A stretch of 44,406 nucleotides of DNA from Candidatus Harrysmithiimonas galli (lineage in GTDB: Bacteria > Bacillota > Bacilli > CAJFEE01), in the NCBI GenBank assembly GCA_904373265.1, contig CAJFEE010000022.1, forward strand, positions 1 through 44,406, written 5' to 3'. How positions within the stretch are numbered: the first letter of the stretch is position 1; each line of letters begins with the position of its first letter. The notes under the pieces are model-generated. The model was not told the DNA's origin and made no database searches. It worked only from the letters and a program-made list of their open reading frames with translations. Below, piece after piece: positions 28,060 through 36,721 of this stretch. The position numbers were made by a program, and so were the translations under genes.

Positions 28060-30200
28060 TTTCTAAAGAATATCATAAAAGACAAGACAGCCATTTTCTC
28101 TACCTCATTTCAACCATAACCAATCTTGATTTTTATACTCTTTTGATCAGCAAAGCAAAGAGAGAAAAATCTATTTTTAAATCATTCATGTCAACAATAA
28201 AATAAAAGATATTTTGTGGAAACGACGAAAAAGGTTCTCAAATTTCAGCCACATGCATCCATAATAAGTATCAAGAAGGTTTTATCAGAAAATGTGATCT
28301 ATTTTCAATACAAGTTGTGAAGGCTATCCAACCACATGTATGGCTTACATAATTATATATCATAATTTAGCATAGTAAACTCCTTAATTCTGAATTATGA
28401 TTTTTTATCTCCATAAAATACATTTTCTTGCGTTTTTTAAACTATATATGCATAAAAAGATATCATTTACAACTTTAATAGTAGAAATTTAAAAGCTACA
28501 CATACAAACCATTCATATGTCATCCATTTCATTGTCGTTCAATATCTAAAATTTTAATTCTGGTAATCACTAATGATTAAAATATTATACATAAAATATA
28601 AAAGTTTTTTAGTAGCGCATCATTTTGTTTTAGGAGAAAACTTCTACAGATGAAAATCCGTAATAACGTGAACAAAAAGATGCTAAACTAAGAGAATCGT
28701 TACCTAAAAAAATTGAACGCAAATTGTCCTTAAGCTATAATAAGGTAACGGTTAATTGTCTGATATTGAAGGTAAACATCCACTTTGTTACAAGGTCAAT
28801 CCTATTGACTTAATAGCAGCAAACACTTTAAAACATCACATAAGTAAGCGAATAACTGCCAATTACTCCCTTTTTAACGTACCCAAAATATCCAGATATA
28901 GTCAATTTTACTTAAATGGTATATCTAAAAATTCAACTGTACATAACTGAATTTCTCATGTACAAACTATAAGATGCCAGGCTGAAAAAACTTCAAAAAT
29001 AAATTACAGATAATGATTTAAGCCAAATAATTTTTTACATCTTATCTCAAAAAGCAAAAAAGCAACCCTCTTGGGATGCTTAAAAAATGATATCATTATT
29101 TCGCTATTTCCCCATTTCTCCAACAGGAAAAATATGCTCCATAACGTCTTTCACACAGTTGATTTTTTGTTTCCGTGGCGTGATTACATACTAAAATCTA
29201 CAATGGTTAAACAAAAAAGATAGATAAAAGGACAACCATTGATTAAGATAGAATCATTGAAAAAATATAAATAACAAAAAAAATACAAGAATCAATATCA
29301 GCATCATTCAAATTTAAAATATAAAGTGATTCATATGACCTCAGATCTAAAATAATAATCCTATACAATAATCATCATTGGAAAAAAGATTTCTCACTAA
29401 ATTAAGTTAAAAAAATAAAATAAAAAATAACAGCTGATCCTGATCTTAATAAAGCTATTTATCATTAAAATTAACCATTAGGCTATTATTTTTAATTTTT
29501 ATGTTAACAAATTATTTCTCATAAATATTAAACTCATTTACTTCTAATAGGTTTGTAAACTTTAGTATATTGACAGATTGTTTATTTAAAATTAGTTTTA
29601 CTTCTATAGTTTATCTTAGTATACGCACAAAGATTGACTTATTTCATTTTCAATGTATCACCCAAAAAATACAAAAAGTAACTTTTAAGGTTTTGAGTCA
29701 ATTCACTTAGAATAACAACTGAATGATCATAATTAGAATAAAATACATTCCTAGAATGATAGGAAAAATAAATTTTTCACATACCATAATTTTTCATTAA
29801 TCTGCTTTTCTTTGAAGAACAATACCTATAAATGTACTTTAGTAATTTCATACATAAAATGAGATAATTGGGAATAAAAAGAAATATTCAGTCTATAAAG
29901 AATTTCGTACATACAAAATATCTCTTTAAGATACTTTATTATATGATACGTGACTTAAACTATATTTTTAAAATATTCATATTTATGTTTCAAATAATAT
30001 TCCAGTTGATAAATATAGATAAAATCACGCTCCAAGAAACACTGAAGCATCAATACAACCTAAGCCAATAATAGTATTTTATAACTTTTATGAAGATGAT
30101 TATATTCAGTGAATACTATTAAATTACATTGACTCCTAATATAGACAGTTTATTTCTTGATCATGGCAGTAACAAATATTATTTTCTGACTTTTCCAGAT
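28060..30200. other. 2.1 kb gene-free region downstream of agrB
   Basis: The longest gap in the window, very AT-rich. No intact gene is supported. Two short coding-like islands are visible: 28667-28813 on plus (48 open codons with LPKKIERKLSLSYNKVTVN) and 29104-29190 on minus (28 codons ending IFPVGEMGK-stop). A minus-strand terminator-like hairpin at 29054-29081 follows the second island. The plus-strand frame 29868-30071 has no ribosome site. I infer decayed genes. Confidence 0.5.
29054..29081 (-). terminator. Orphan minus-strand terminator
   Basis: AAGCATCCC and GGGTTGCTT form a 9-base stem with a 4-base loop, followed by TTTTTGC on the minus strand. No intact gene precedes it within 1.1 kb; the nearest is agrB. 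It marks the end of a former or unrecognised transcript. Confidence 0.6.
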
Positions 30201-30211
30201 TGAAATTATGT

Positions 30212-30787
30212 TTAAACCGCCTGTTTCTTTTGCTTTACTACACCAATCCATAACATAAAGGTTAAGCCAAATAAAGCCACAGCAATACAACTCGCCGCAA
30301 TATTGAAATGAAAGGCAATAAAAAACACAAACAAAATCCCTTCAATCCCTAACAAAATACGGGCTCTTTTACGATAAACAACTACCTCAAGTTCATCAAG
30401 TGGCTTATTTTCATCTGCAATCGGAGATAACATATAAATCGTACAAACAGCAAGCAAAAACATTGCCAATAAAATATAAATATTTTCATGTAATATATGA
30501 ACCATCCAAAGCATTACCATCAATAAAAAAATAGAAATCATATAACAACGTAATTCTGTACGAGCATGGTACCCACCAGCATATGAGCGAACTGGGATAT
30601 ATGCTGCCATTAAAAAAATACTCTCCCATAACATATTGAACAAAGCACCAATAATTATAGTTGTTATAATATTCAAAAATAACATAATCCCCTGATGTAA
30701 CCCAAATAAATAAATAGATTCATCCGCTTTATCAATTGTACCATGATCAACCATTTTTTGTGTTAATCTACCTAAAATCTTATCCAT
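30212..30787 (-). CDS. agrB: AgrB-type peptide-processing membrane protease
   Basis: An accessory gene regulator B family cysteine endopeptidase: it cuts the C-terminal tail from AgrD and closes the thiolactone ring. The family signature RSYAGGYHARTELRC is complete, giving catalytic His74 and Cys81 with the usual 7-residue spacing, plus the later DENKPLDE segment. About six hydrophobic segments place it in the membrane. It is 191 residues from the ATG with AAGGGAGAG upstream; the open frame runs 12 codons further but swallows that site. It lies 130-170 bases downstream of agrD, beyond a hairpin terminator. Confidence 0.93.
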   Translation of the reverse strand: MDKILGRLTQKMVDHGTIDKADESIYLFGLHQGIMLFLNIITTIIIGALFNMLWESIFLMAAYIPVRSYAGGYHARTELRCYMISIFLLMVMLWMVHILHENIYILLAMFLLAVCTIYMLSPIADENKPLDELEVVVYRKRARILLGIEGILFVFFIAFHFNIAASCIAVALFGLTFMLWIGVVKQKKQAV

Positions 30788-30914
30788 ACGATTCTCTCCC
30801 TTTGTATCCAAGTTAGCAAACAAAAATAGAATATCTAAAGAAAATACAAAAAATTATATTTATCATTCCCTGACTCTTATACAATCAACATTTTTATCCC
30901 GCCCTCAATCCTCA

Positions 30915-30945
30915 TAAAAATAGACAAGCTCAAAAAGCCTGTCTA
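30915..30945 (-). terminator. Terminator between agrD and agrB
   Basis: On the minus strand TAGACAGGCT and AGCTTGTCTA form a 10-base stem with one wobble and a 5-base loop, followed by TTTTTAT. It lies 9 bases after the agrD stop, so agrB would be made only by read-through or from its own promoter. Confidence 0.75.
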
Positions 30946-30954
30946 TCTAATATG

Positions 30955-31098
30955 TTAAAATCTTCGAAGTTTTTTTGATTTTTCTGGAAGTTTTCGTTGG
31001 TGTACCCAATATGAGCAGGCAAGGTTTGCATTAAACCCTGTAATTGATTTCGCATACACAGCTAAAAAACTGTATACTCGAGATAATACTTTTCCCAC
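30955..31098 (-). CDS. agrD: AgrD-type autoinducer peptide precursor
   Basis: A 47-residue frame between agrC and agrB that starts with GTG. It begins MGKVLSRVYSFLAVYAK, an amphipathic N-terminal helix as in AgrD peptides. Then follows LACSYWVHQRKLPEKSKKL. Cys28 is followed by four residues (SYWV), enough for the five-residue thiolactone ring, and Pro38 is six residues after the ring, exactly as in Staphylococcus aureus AgrD (CDFIM-DEVEVP). The tail is strongly basic, unlike the acidic S. aureus tail but like the QPKVP-type tails of other Firmicutes. The GTG lies 8 bases after GAGGTG; an overlapping ATG two bases upstream gives only 12 codons. It has its own promoter and terminator. The ring sequence is a prediction. 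Confidence 0.85.
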   Translation of the reverse strand: MGKVLSRVYSFLAVYAKSITGFNANLACSYWVHQRKLPEKSKKLRRF

Positions 31099-31115
31099 AT
31101 TCAACACCTCACTTT

Positions 31116-31163
31116 CTAATTTTTATTGTACAAGATAAAAAAATTATTTTCAATAAAAATTAG
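31116..31163. repeat. Perfect 13-bp inverted repeat over the agrD promoter
   Basis: CTAATTTTTATTG (31116-31128) and CAATAAAAATTAG (31151-31163) are exact reverse complements separated by 22 bases. The arms overlap the -10 and the -35 boxes of the agrD promoter. A related sequence, ACAATTTTTATTC, recurs at about 31173-31185. It could be a regulator operator or an mRNA structure. Confidence 0.8.
31125..31153 (-). promoter_or_regulatory. Sigma-A promoter of agrD
   Basis: The minus strand has TTGAAA (31153-31148), a 17-base spacer and TACAAT (31130-31125), with a TG before the -10. It lies between the agrC stop and agrD, so agrD has its own transcript starting about 20 bases before the GTG. Confidence 0.75.
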
Positions 31164-31214
31164 ATTTTTTATAACAATTTTTATTCATCATATTTTGACA
31201 ATATCTGACTTTAA

Positions 31215-32501
31215 TCACCCAATATTTCCTGAAATATAGAGTAATACATCAACGGTAAACTTATGCTCTTGTTGTGAAATTTCCAATGTGCCATTATATT
31301 TTTCTATCATTTTCTTTACACTCTTCAAACCATAACCATGATTGTTTTTTTGACTTTTTGTAGTTAAATAAATACCATTTCTAATTTTTAACGTGTGACT
31401 ATACGTATTAACGATCCGAATCAAGAGTAAATTTTTGTGGACTCTGACTTCACAATAAATTTTTTTGTGATCGGTGCACTGCTCAGCCGCTTCAATTGCA
31501 TTATCTAAAAGATTTCCAAGTATAACGGTTAAATCAAAAGTTGAAATATCAAGCTGTTCAGGGACAAGAAACAAATGTTTAAAGTAAATATTTTTGGATG
31601 TTGCGCATAAAAACTTTTCATTTACGATATTATCGATTACAACATTTCCTGATTGGATACTATTATTCTTACCTACGATTAATTCTGTAAATGTATTTAA
31701 ATATTTTTGCAGCTCTTCAAATCTTTCTTCCTTCACTAAAGTCTGAATTGAAATAATATGGTTTTTCATATCATGACGCAACATTCGAATTTGTATCTCA
31801 GATTCTCGCATTAAATCAAATTGACGGACATATGCCTCATGTTGAACTTGCATAATTTTTCGCTCTATTCTATCTTTATTGCTCTTTTTCACATAATCAA
31901 ACAAATAAAATACAAAAAAATTCAATAGAAGCAAAATCACTGCACTGATCATTTTCTGAAAAGGATACTGTGAAAATTGTTCTTCCATAATCATCAATGC
32001 CAAATATATACTTCCCAATGGTAAACAAATGACCAGAATCCAATGCAAAGTAGATATTTCATAATTTTCCTTTATATATTTAAAATTTTGGATCAACAAA
32101 AAAATAAAATATAATAGAATGGTAGAGACAAACAAAACCAAAAGCAATTTTCCTTGTGTAATATGAACACCCAATTCTTTTAATAAGAAATACCCTATAC
32201 TTTCTACCAAAAATGAAATTACATATAATAAAAAAGTCGCAACAAAACGCAGAAACAAGCTTCCTTTATAATTAAAAGTTAAAAGAAACATGAAAACAAT
32301 ATTGTTTATCAAATTTAAAAAAGATGAGTCAAATAAAAGATAAATGCTACTGTTTAAAACAAAATATACAGTATAACTACATAGCTCAACACGTGAAGAA
32401 AAAATTCTCTCTGCAAAAAACAAACGGATAAACTTATAAAATACATATGTACGGAAAATATTACAAACTAGATACATCTCATCATTGAAAGTAAACTCCA
32501 T
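31215..32501 (-). CDS. agrC: AgrC-type sensor histidine kinase
   Basis: A 428-residue receptor kinase of the HPK10/AgrC class. The first ~205 residues hold about six transmembrane helices, the expected autoinducer sensor. A coiled linker follows (about 205-238), then the phosphoacceptor region LRHDMKNHIISIQ with His243, and a GHKL ATPase domain with N box GNLLDNAIEA (330-338) and G box GYGLKSVKKM (389-398). AAGGGAAGGG precedes the ATG. Its ligand should be the peptide from the neighbouring agrD. No AgrA-like LytTR response regulator is found in the window. It has its own promoter at 32613-32641. Confidence 0.92.
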   Translation of the reverse strand: MEFTFNDEMYLVCNIFRTYVFYKFIRLFFAERIFSSRVELCSYTVYFVLNSSIYLLFDSSFLNLINNIVFMFLLTFNYKGSLFLRFVATFLLYVISFLVESIGYFLLKELGVHITQGKLLLVLFVSTILLYFIFLLIQNFKYIKENYEISTLHWILVICLPLGSIYLALMIMEEQFSQYPFQKMISAVILLLLNFFVFYLFDYVKKSNKDRIERKIMQVQHEAYVRQFDLMRESEIQIRMLRHDMKNHIISIQTLVKEERFEELQKYLNTFTELIVGKNNSIQSGNVVIDNIVNEKFLCATSKNIYFKHLFLVPEQLDISTFDLTVILGNLLDNAIEAAEQCTDHKKIYCEVRVHKNLLLIRIVNTYSHTLKIRNGIYLTTKSQKNNHGYGLKSVKKMIEKYNGTLEISQQEHKFTVDVLLYISGNIG

Positions 32502-32612
32502 GATACCCTTCCCTTTCTCTCTTCACATACAAATGAAAAATATCTGCTTATCTTTAATTTTATTTTCCATTTCAAATCAGAAAAATCTATTTCTCTTGTT
32601 TTCTGTATTTTC

Positions 32613-32641
32613 ATTATACCGCTTCAAAATAAAAAAAACAA
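32613..32641 (-). promoter_or_regulatory. Sigma-A promoter of agrC
   Basis: The minus strand has TTGTTT (32641-32636), a 17-base spacer and TATAAT (32618-32613), about 110 bases before the agrC ATG. The long leader shows no terminator. Confidence 0.55.
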
Positions 32642-32644
32642 AAT

Positions 32645-33305
32645 ATCTAGTTTTATCTATAGTGAGAAGATCAAAGTTAAAATAAAATTTTCTACATAAA
32701 TATTAAATGGATACTCTTTGAATGAAAAAGATCATGAAGAAAGAAATACTGAAATCAAAAGATAAAGCAATTTCTTATTCTAAAACAAAAATGACATGAT
32801 TGAAATGAGATCTTTAAAACAAAAGGAACAATCACTGATATGAAAAAGGCAACCGTTTATGAACATAATGATCGAAAACCTTTTTAGCTGATTTGAATTA
32901 TTAAAAGGAATGAAAAATATTATGTTGGTATATGATGTATTTATGATTTCAAATCTAGCCGAATTGAAGCCAAATAAAAAGGAACAAATCTGGTACAATT
33001 ACAGATTTCATTCCTCTTAGAAATAACATAAAAAAACCATTGGTTCTGGACAATTTTTTGATTGTATACCCATCGCAAATCAAACAAAACCTCAAGTTTC
33101 AAACAACTTAGTTGTAAATATTTTCGTTTGCAGTCTTGGCATAATAATAAAAATAGCTAAAACCTGTCAATGCAGTATAATTATTGAGACATTCAATCTT
33201 TTATTTTCTCCACAAAACGAATCAAAAAAATCAAAATAATATATAAATAAAACATTCAAAAAATAGTAAATTTTATTTTTTATATCTTTAATGCAAATTT
33301 ATTTT
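32645..33305. other. Gene-free region between agrC and ysdC
   Basis: About 660 AT-rich bases. On the plus strand 32787-33020 reads as about 75 codons with two in-frame TGA codons (segments such as NIMLVYDVFMISNLAELK), possibly a broken gene or chance. Nothing else supported. Confidence 0.4.
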
Positions 33306-33311
33306 ATGAAA

Positions 33312-34403
33312 TCATTCATTTCCATAAATAATTTGATTCACTGTTTCCTGGTCTAAACGTTCAATTAAAGCAACCAAAAGCTTTACAGTATTTTCATAAT
33401 CATCTCGATGTAAAATTCCAGCATGCGAATGAATATATCGCGTTGCAATCCCAATTGCAAGAGATGGTACACCATTATGCGTCAAATGAATTGAGCCCGC
33501 ATCTGTCGCCCCTCCACTCATGACATCATATTGATATGGAATCTTTAATTCATCTGCAATATTCAGTACAAAATCTCTGAGCCCTTTATGTGCGATCATT
33601 CCTGCGTCATATAATACAATTTGTGGGCCTTTCCCAAGTATACCGGTCGCTTCTTTCGGTGTAATTCCTGGTGTATCTCCAGCAATTCCAACATCTACTG
33701 AAAAAGCCACACTCGGATGTATCTGATATGCAGATGTTTTGGCACCACGAAGCCCAACCTCTTCTTGAACTGTTCCGACACCATAAACAATATTTGGGTG
33801 TTTCTTTTTATGCAAATGCTTAAATACATCAATTGCAATGGCACATCCGATACGGTTATCCCATGCTTTAGCCAATAAATATTTTTCATTGTTCATTACA
33901 GTAAATTCAAAATATGGAACAATCGGATCACCAGGACGTATCCCCCAATTCTCTGCCTCCTCTTTGTTAGCAGCACCTATATCAATAAACATATCTTTTA
34001 TCTCAACTGGCTTTTTTCGTTGTTCTGGTGGTAAAATATGCGGCGGCTTGGAGCCAATTACACCAATAATCTCACCTTTTCTTGTTAGAAGGGTCACACG
34101 CTGTGAAAGCATAACCTGTCCCCACCAACCACCAAGCGGTTGAAATCTAATAAAACCCTTATCATCAATTTGAGTAACCATAAAGCCAACCTCATCCAAA
34201 TGTCCGGCAATCATAATTTTCGGACCTTGCGGATCACCGACCTTTTCAGCAATTAAAGAACCAAGTCCATCCGTTTTGATTTTATCTGCATAGGGAGCAA
34301 TATAACTTTTCATCACATTCCGGGCATCTTGCTCAAATCCCGAAACACCATATGCATCCGTTAATTTTTTTAACATTCCTAATGTTTCATCGAATAATTC
34401 CAT
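33312..34403 (-). CDS. ysdC: M42 family metallo-aminopeptidase
   Basis: A di-metal aminopeptidase of the tetrahedral (TET)/glutamyl-aminopeptidase family, trimming short peptides in the cytosol. Metal and catalytic residues: AGHLDEVGF (His near 68), WDNRIGC (Asp near 182), QEEVGLRG (catalytic Glu-Glu near 214), SVDVG and the final His in RYIHSHAG. At 363 residues it is full length. AAGGAGA precedes the ATG. It matches B. subtilis YsdC, also found downstream of rplT, though there ysdA/ysdB lie between and here a dUTPase does. Confidence 0.93.
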   Translation of the reverse strand: MELFDETLGMLKKLTDAYGVSGFEQDARNVMKSYIAPYADKIKTDGLGSLIAEKVGDPQGPKIMIAGHLDEVGFMVTQIDDKGFIRFQPLGGWWGQVMLSQRVTLLTRKGEIIGVIGSKPPHILPPEQRKKPVEIKDMFIDIGAANKEEAENWGIRPGDPIVPYFEFTVMNNEKYLLAKAWDNRIGCAIAIDVFKHLHKKKHPNIVYGVGTVQEEVGLRGAKTSAYQIHPSVAFSVDVGIAGDTPGITPKEATGILGKGPQIVLYDAGMIAHKGLRDFVLNIADELKIPYQYDVMSGGATDAGSIHLTHNGVPSLAIGIATRYIHSHAGILHRDDYENTVKLLVALIERLDQETVNQIIYGNE

Positions 34404-34497
34404 TTTTAATCTCCTTTTAACAAGCCATTTCTATGTAACCTGCTTTCAATTAGTATACGCCTTTATCTTCTATAAATTGCAGAGCATTGAAATATTT

Positions 34498-34977
34498 TTA
34501 TTGCCTTTGTTTTACACAATACTGACCATTCTTTTCTATATATGCAGATTGAATTTCTTCACGGGTAAACCCAAGAATTTTTCCCAAAAATACGTATTGC
34601 GTAATTAAAGAGATAAATTTTGTATAATTAAATTCTTTCAAAAACAAAGTAGATTCAGAAAAAACTTTTAAAAATTGTTCAGTTAACGGTCTTTCTGTTT
34701 TTACGATTGGAACCTCAAGTTCACGTACACCAAAATCTAAAGCAATAGATAATAAAAAATGCAAAGCACTGACATATTTATCTAAAATCACGTGCGCTGG
34801 CGCACACACTTTCTGGTTCCAATATTTATAACAACAAGTTTCCTCTGCAAGCTCTGAAATTTCTACCAGAAAGGCAAGAATCTTTTCTGGCTTTTTTGTT
34901 TTTTTTTCGATTTGATATTTCTTGAAAATACAATCGTCTAACTGCTTTTGCAACATCAACATTCTTTGAAAGTCCAC
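34498..34977 (-). CDS. Dimeric (all-alpha) dUTP diphosphatase family protein
   Basis: A 159-residue all-helical protein of the dUTPase_2 (MazG-like) family, hydrolysing dUTP to dUMP and diphosphate to keep uracil out of DNA. It starts with LMLQKQLDDCIF and has the family core ILAFLVEISELAEETCCYKYW with the acidic ExxE pair, then ILDKYVSALHFLLSIALDFG with the second acidic residue. The start is GTG with GGAG about 8 bases before. It sits between ysdC and rplT, separate from both. The family match is by motif; the exact substrate is inferred. Confidence 0.82.
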   Translation of the reverse strand: MDFQRMLMLQKQLDDCIFKKYQIEKKTKKPEKILAFLVEISELAEETCCYKYWNQKVCAPAHVILDKYVSALHFLLSIALDFGVRELEVPIVKTERPLTEQFLKVFSESTLFLKEFNYTKFISLITQYVFLGKILGFTREEIQSAYIEKNGQYCVKQRQ

Positions 34978-35170
34978 AATATTATCTCCAATGACTTATA
35001 TTTTCTTATAACGATCATACACCAAAAAGACACTATTACATTTTCTGTTTACAAACAAATCCTTTAATTTCTATCCATTTCTTTTTTATTCTGAACAAAC
35101 TCTACTCATATCATTTGATAAGAGAACAAAAAAATTATGGTATAATTTCATATAAAATCAAGCAATTTGT

Positions 35171-35208
35171 AAAAAAAACCCTTGAACGTCACCATCCATA
35201 AGGGTTTT
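35171..35208 (-). terminator. Terminator of the infC-rpmI-rplT operon
   Basis: On the minus strand AAAACCCTT (35208-35200) pairs with AAGGGTTTT (35183-35175), followed by further T's. It lies just after the rplT stop. The stem is also T-rich in the other direction. Upstream at 35140-35150 a plus-strand TGGTATAAT and overlapping minus-strand promoter-like boxes are present. Confidence 0.8.
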
Positions 35209-35215
35209 CAAATAA

Positions 35216-35572
35216 TTATTTTAAATTTTTCTTTACAACCTCTGCCAATTCCGCAAATGCTTTTTCATCATGAATTGCAATTTCAGACAGCATTTTACGA
35301 TTAACTTCAATACCTGCAAGTTTTAATCCGTGCATAAAACGGCTATAAGATAAACCATTCATACGTGCGGCTGCATTAATACGTGCGATCCATAATTTAC
35401 GAAAATCACGTTTTTTCTGACGACGATCACGGTACGCATACATTAATGATTTCATTACTTGTTGGTTGGCAACTTTAAATAATGTATGTTTTGAACCATA
35501 GTAACCTTTAGCTAACTTTAAAACCTTTTTACGACGTTTGCGGGTAACAGTACCACCTTTTACTCTTGGCAT
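35216..35572 (-). CDS. rplT: 50S ribosomal protein L20
   Basis: An early assembly protein of the large subunit and, by family knowledge, the repressor that binds the leader of its own operon. It starts [28 protein letters not shown], the conserved basic arm, followed by the globular domain with [10 protein letters not shown] and [14 protein letters not shown]. At 118 residues it has normal length. Last gene of infC-rpmI-rplT. Confidence 0.98.
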   Translation of the reverse strand: MPRVKGGTVTRKRRKKVLKLAKGYYGSKHTLFKVANQQVMKSLMYAYRDRRQKKRDFRKLWIARINAAARMNGLSYSRFMHGLKLAGIEVNRKMLSEIAIHDEKAFAELAEVVKKNLK

Positions 35573-35624
35573 GCTTTAACCTCCTATAATTCCTACTTCT
35601 CTTATTCCAAAACAGATAATGTTT

Positions 35625-35825
35625 TTATTTTAATTTTGTTAACATAAATCGAATACGTTTGTAATCTCCCGCACTAACAATCGCACCTTTGCGAAGCTTA
35701 CGTTTTGCTTTTGTACTTTTGTTTGCAAATAAGTGGCTTGTATAAGCATGTGAACGTTTCAAATTTCCACTGCCAGTTCTTTTAAAACGTTTTGCAGCAC
35801 CACGGTGAGTTTTCATTTTAGGCAT
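35625..35825 (-). CDS. rpmI: 50S ribosomal protein L35
   Basis: A small basic 66-residue ribosomal protein. It starts [20 protein letters not shown] and contains [17 protein letters not shown], both family signatures. Second gene of the operon, 18 bases after infC and 52 bases before rplT. Confidence 0.98.
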   Translation of the reverse strand: MPKMKTHRGAAKRFKRTGSGNLKRSHAYTSHLFANKSTKAKRKLRKGAIVSAGDYKRIRFMLTKLK

Positions 35826-35843
35826 AATATTTCCTCCTTACAC

Positions 35844-36359
35844 TTACTTATCATTTTTGGGAGCTAGAACGAGAAACATACTGCGTCCTTCCATTTTTGG
35901 TTTGGCTTCAACAGTTGCTACATCGTTACAGCTTTCAGCGAACCGATCCAATACCCGCTGACCGATTTCTTTATGCGTAATCGCACGTCCTTTAAAACGG
36001 ATAGAAGCTTTTACTTTATCTCCTTTTTCCAAGAACTTGCGTGCATTCTTTAACTTGGTTGTAAAATCATGTTCTTCAATGGTGGGAGAAAGACGAACTT
36101 CCTTTAGATTAATAATTTTTTGATTCTTTCGCATTTCACGTTCTTTCTTTTGAAGTTCAAAACGATATTTCCCATAATCCATAATTTTACATACAGGCGG
36201 TTTTGCATTTGGAGAAACCATAACCAAATCCATATTTACATTTCCCGCAATTTCCAATGCTTCCTGACGTGTTTTAATTCCCAATTGATCTCCGTTTACT
36301 CCAATCAAACGAACCTCACGTGCACGAATGTTTTCATTAACGAATAAATCTTTGCTAAT
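35844..36359 (-). CDS. infC: Translation initiation factor IF-3 (ATT start)
   Basis: Binds the 30S subunit, prevents early joining of 50S and checks the start codon. I place the start at ATT (36359-36357), 17 codons before the first standard start: GGAGGTGA lies 6 bases before it, and the translation [16 protein letters not shown] is the normal N-terminus of the factor. This gives 171 residues; the start at 36308 would cut off the conserved N-terminal segment. The N-domain ([11 protein letters not shown]...) and C-domain (ending [14 protein letters not shown]) are both complete. A rare ATT start is known for infC in several bacteria, including B. subtilis, and lets IF-3 limit its own synthesis. 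Confidence 0.95.
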   Translation of the reverse strand: MSKDLFVNENIRAREVRLIGVNGDQLGIKTRQEALEIAGNVNMDLVMVSPNAKPPVCKIMDYGKYRFELQKKEREMRKNQKIINLKEVRLSPTIEEHDFTTKLKNARKFLEKGDKVKASIRFKGRAITHKEIGQRVLDRFAESCNDVATVEAKPKMEGRSMFLVLAPKNDK

Positions 36360-36374
36360 AGTAAGTCACCTCCA

Positions 36375-36592
36375 AGATTTTTTAAAACATGTTTGCAAAT
36401 TTATTTTTCAAAATTGAAAAGGAGTGTAGGATTTACCCACACTCCGACAAAAAATCAAATAAGCTTGTCGATTATTTTCAACCTGCAAACATCCAGTAAA
36501 GTCAGTCAGGCGAGAAGCGTGGGCTTCTACTTTTACAAACAACACCATATAGTCACCCTGAAACTGTATCATATAAACCCTCAAAATGTCAA
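36375..36592 (-). promoter_or_regulatory. L20-type leader and promoter of infC-rpmI-rplT
   Basis: A promoter TTGACA (36592-36587), 18-base spacer, TACAGT (36568-36563) is followed by about 185 untranslated bases rich in secondary structure, including the hairpin AGAAGCCCACGCTTCT. A terminator follows: GGAGTGTGGG / CCTACACTCC then TTTTC (36445-36415), 55 bases before the ribosome site. This layout matches the known Bacillota L20 leader, in which L20 binding favours the terminator. Confidence 0.8.
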
Positions 36593-36721
36593 CCATTCTT
36601 TATTAAAAATACCTATTATTTTTCCTACACATAAAAAAACAGTATATTAAACCAAAATATTCCAATGGAAAACAATTCACTGTCTGCCCATGAACATAGG
36701 GACATTATAGAAGTAAAAAAT

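Noticed and set aside
29868-30071. 67-codon plus-strand frame rich in Ile/Phe
   Set aside because: Lacks a ribosome site and its hydrophobicity follows from AT content; no terminator or neighbour supports it.
31087-31100. ATG at 31100 as the agrD start
   Set aside because: It gives only 12 codons before a stop; the overlapping GTG two bases later opens the 47-codon AgrD frame with a better ribosome-site spacing.
32787-33020. Plus-strand frame broken only by two TGA codons, hinting at TGA read as Trp
   Set aside because: TGA is a genuine stop elsewhere in the window (nrdR, agrC), so recoding is unlikely; at most a decayed gene or chance.
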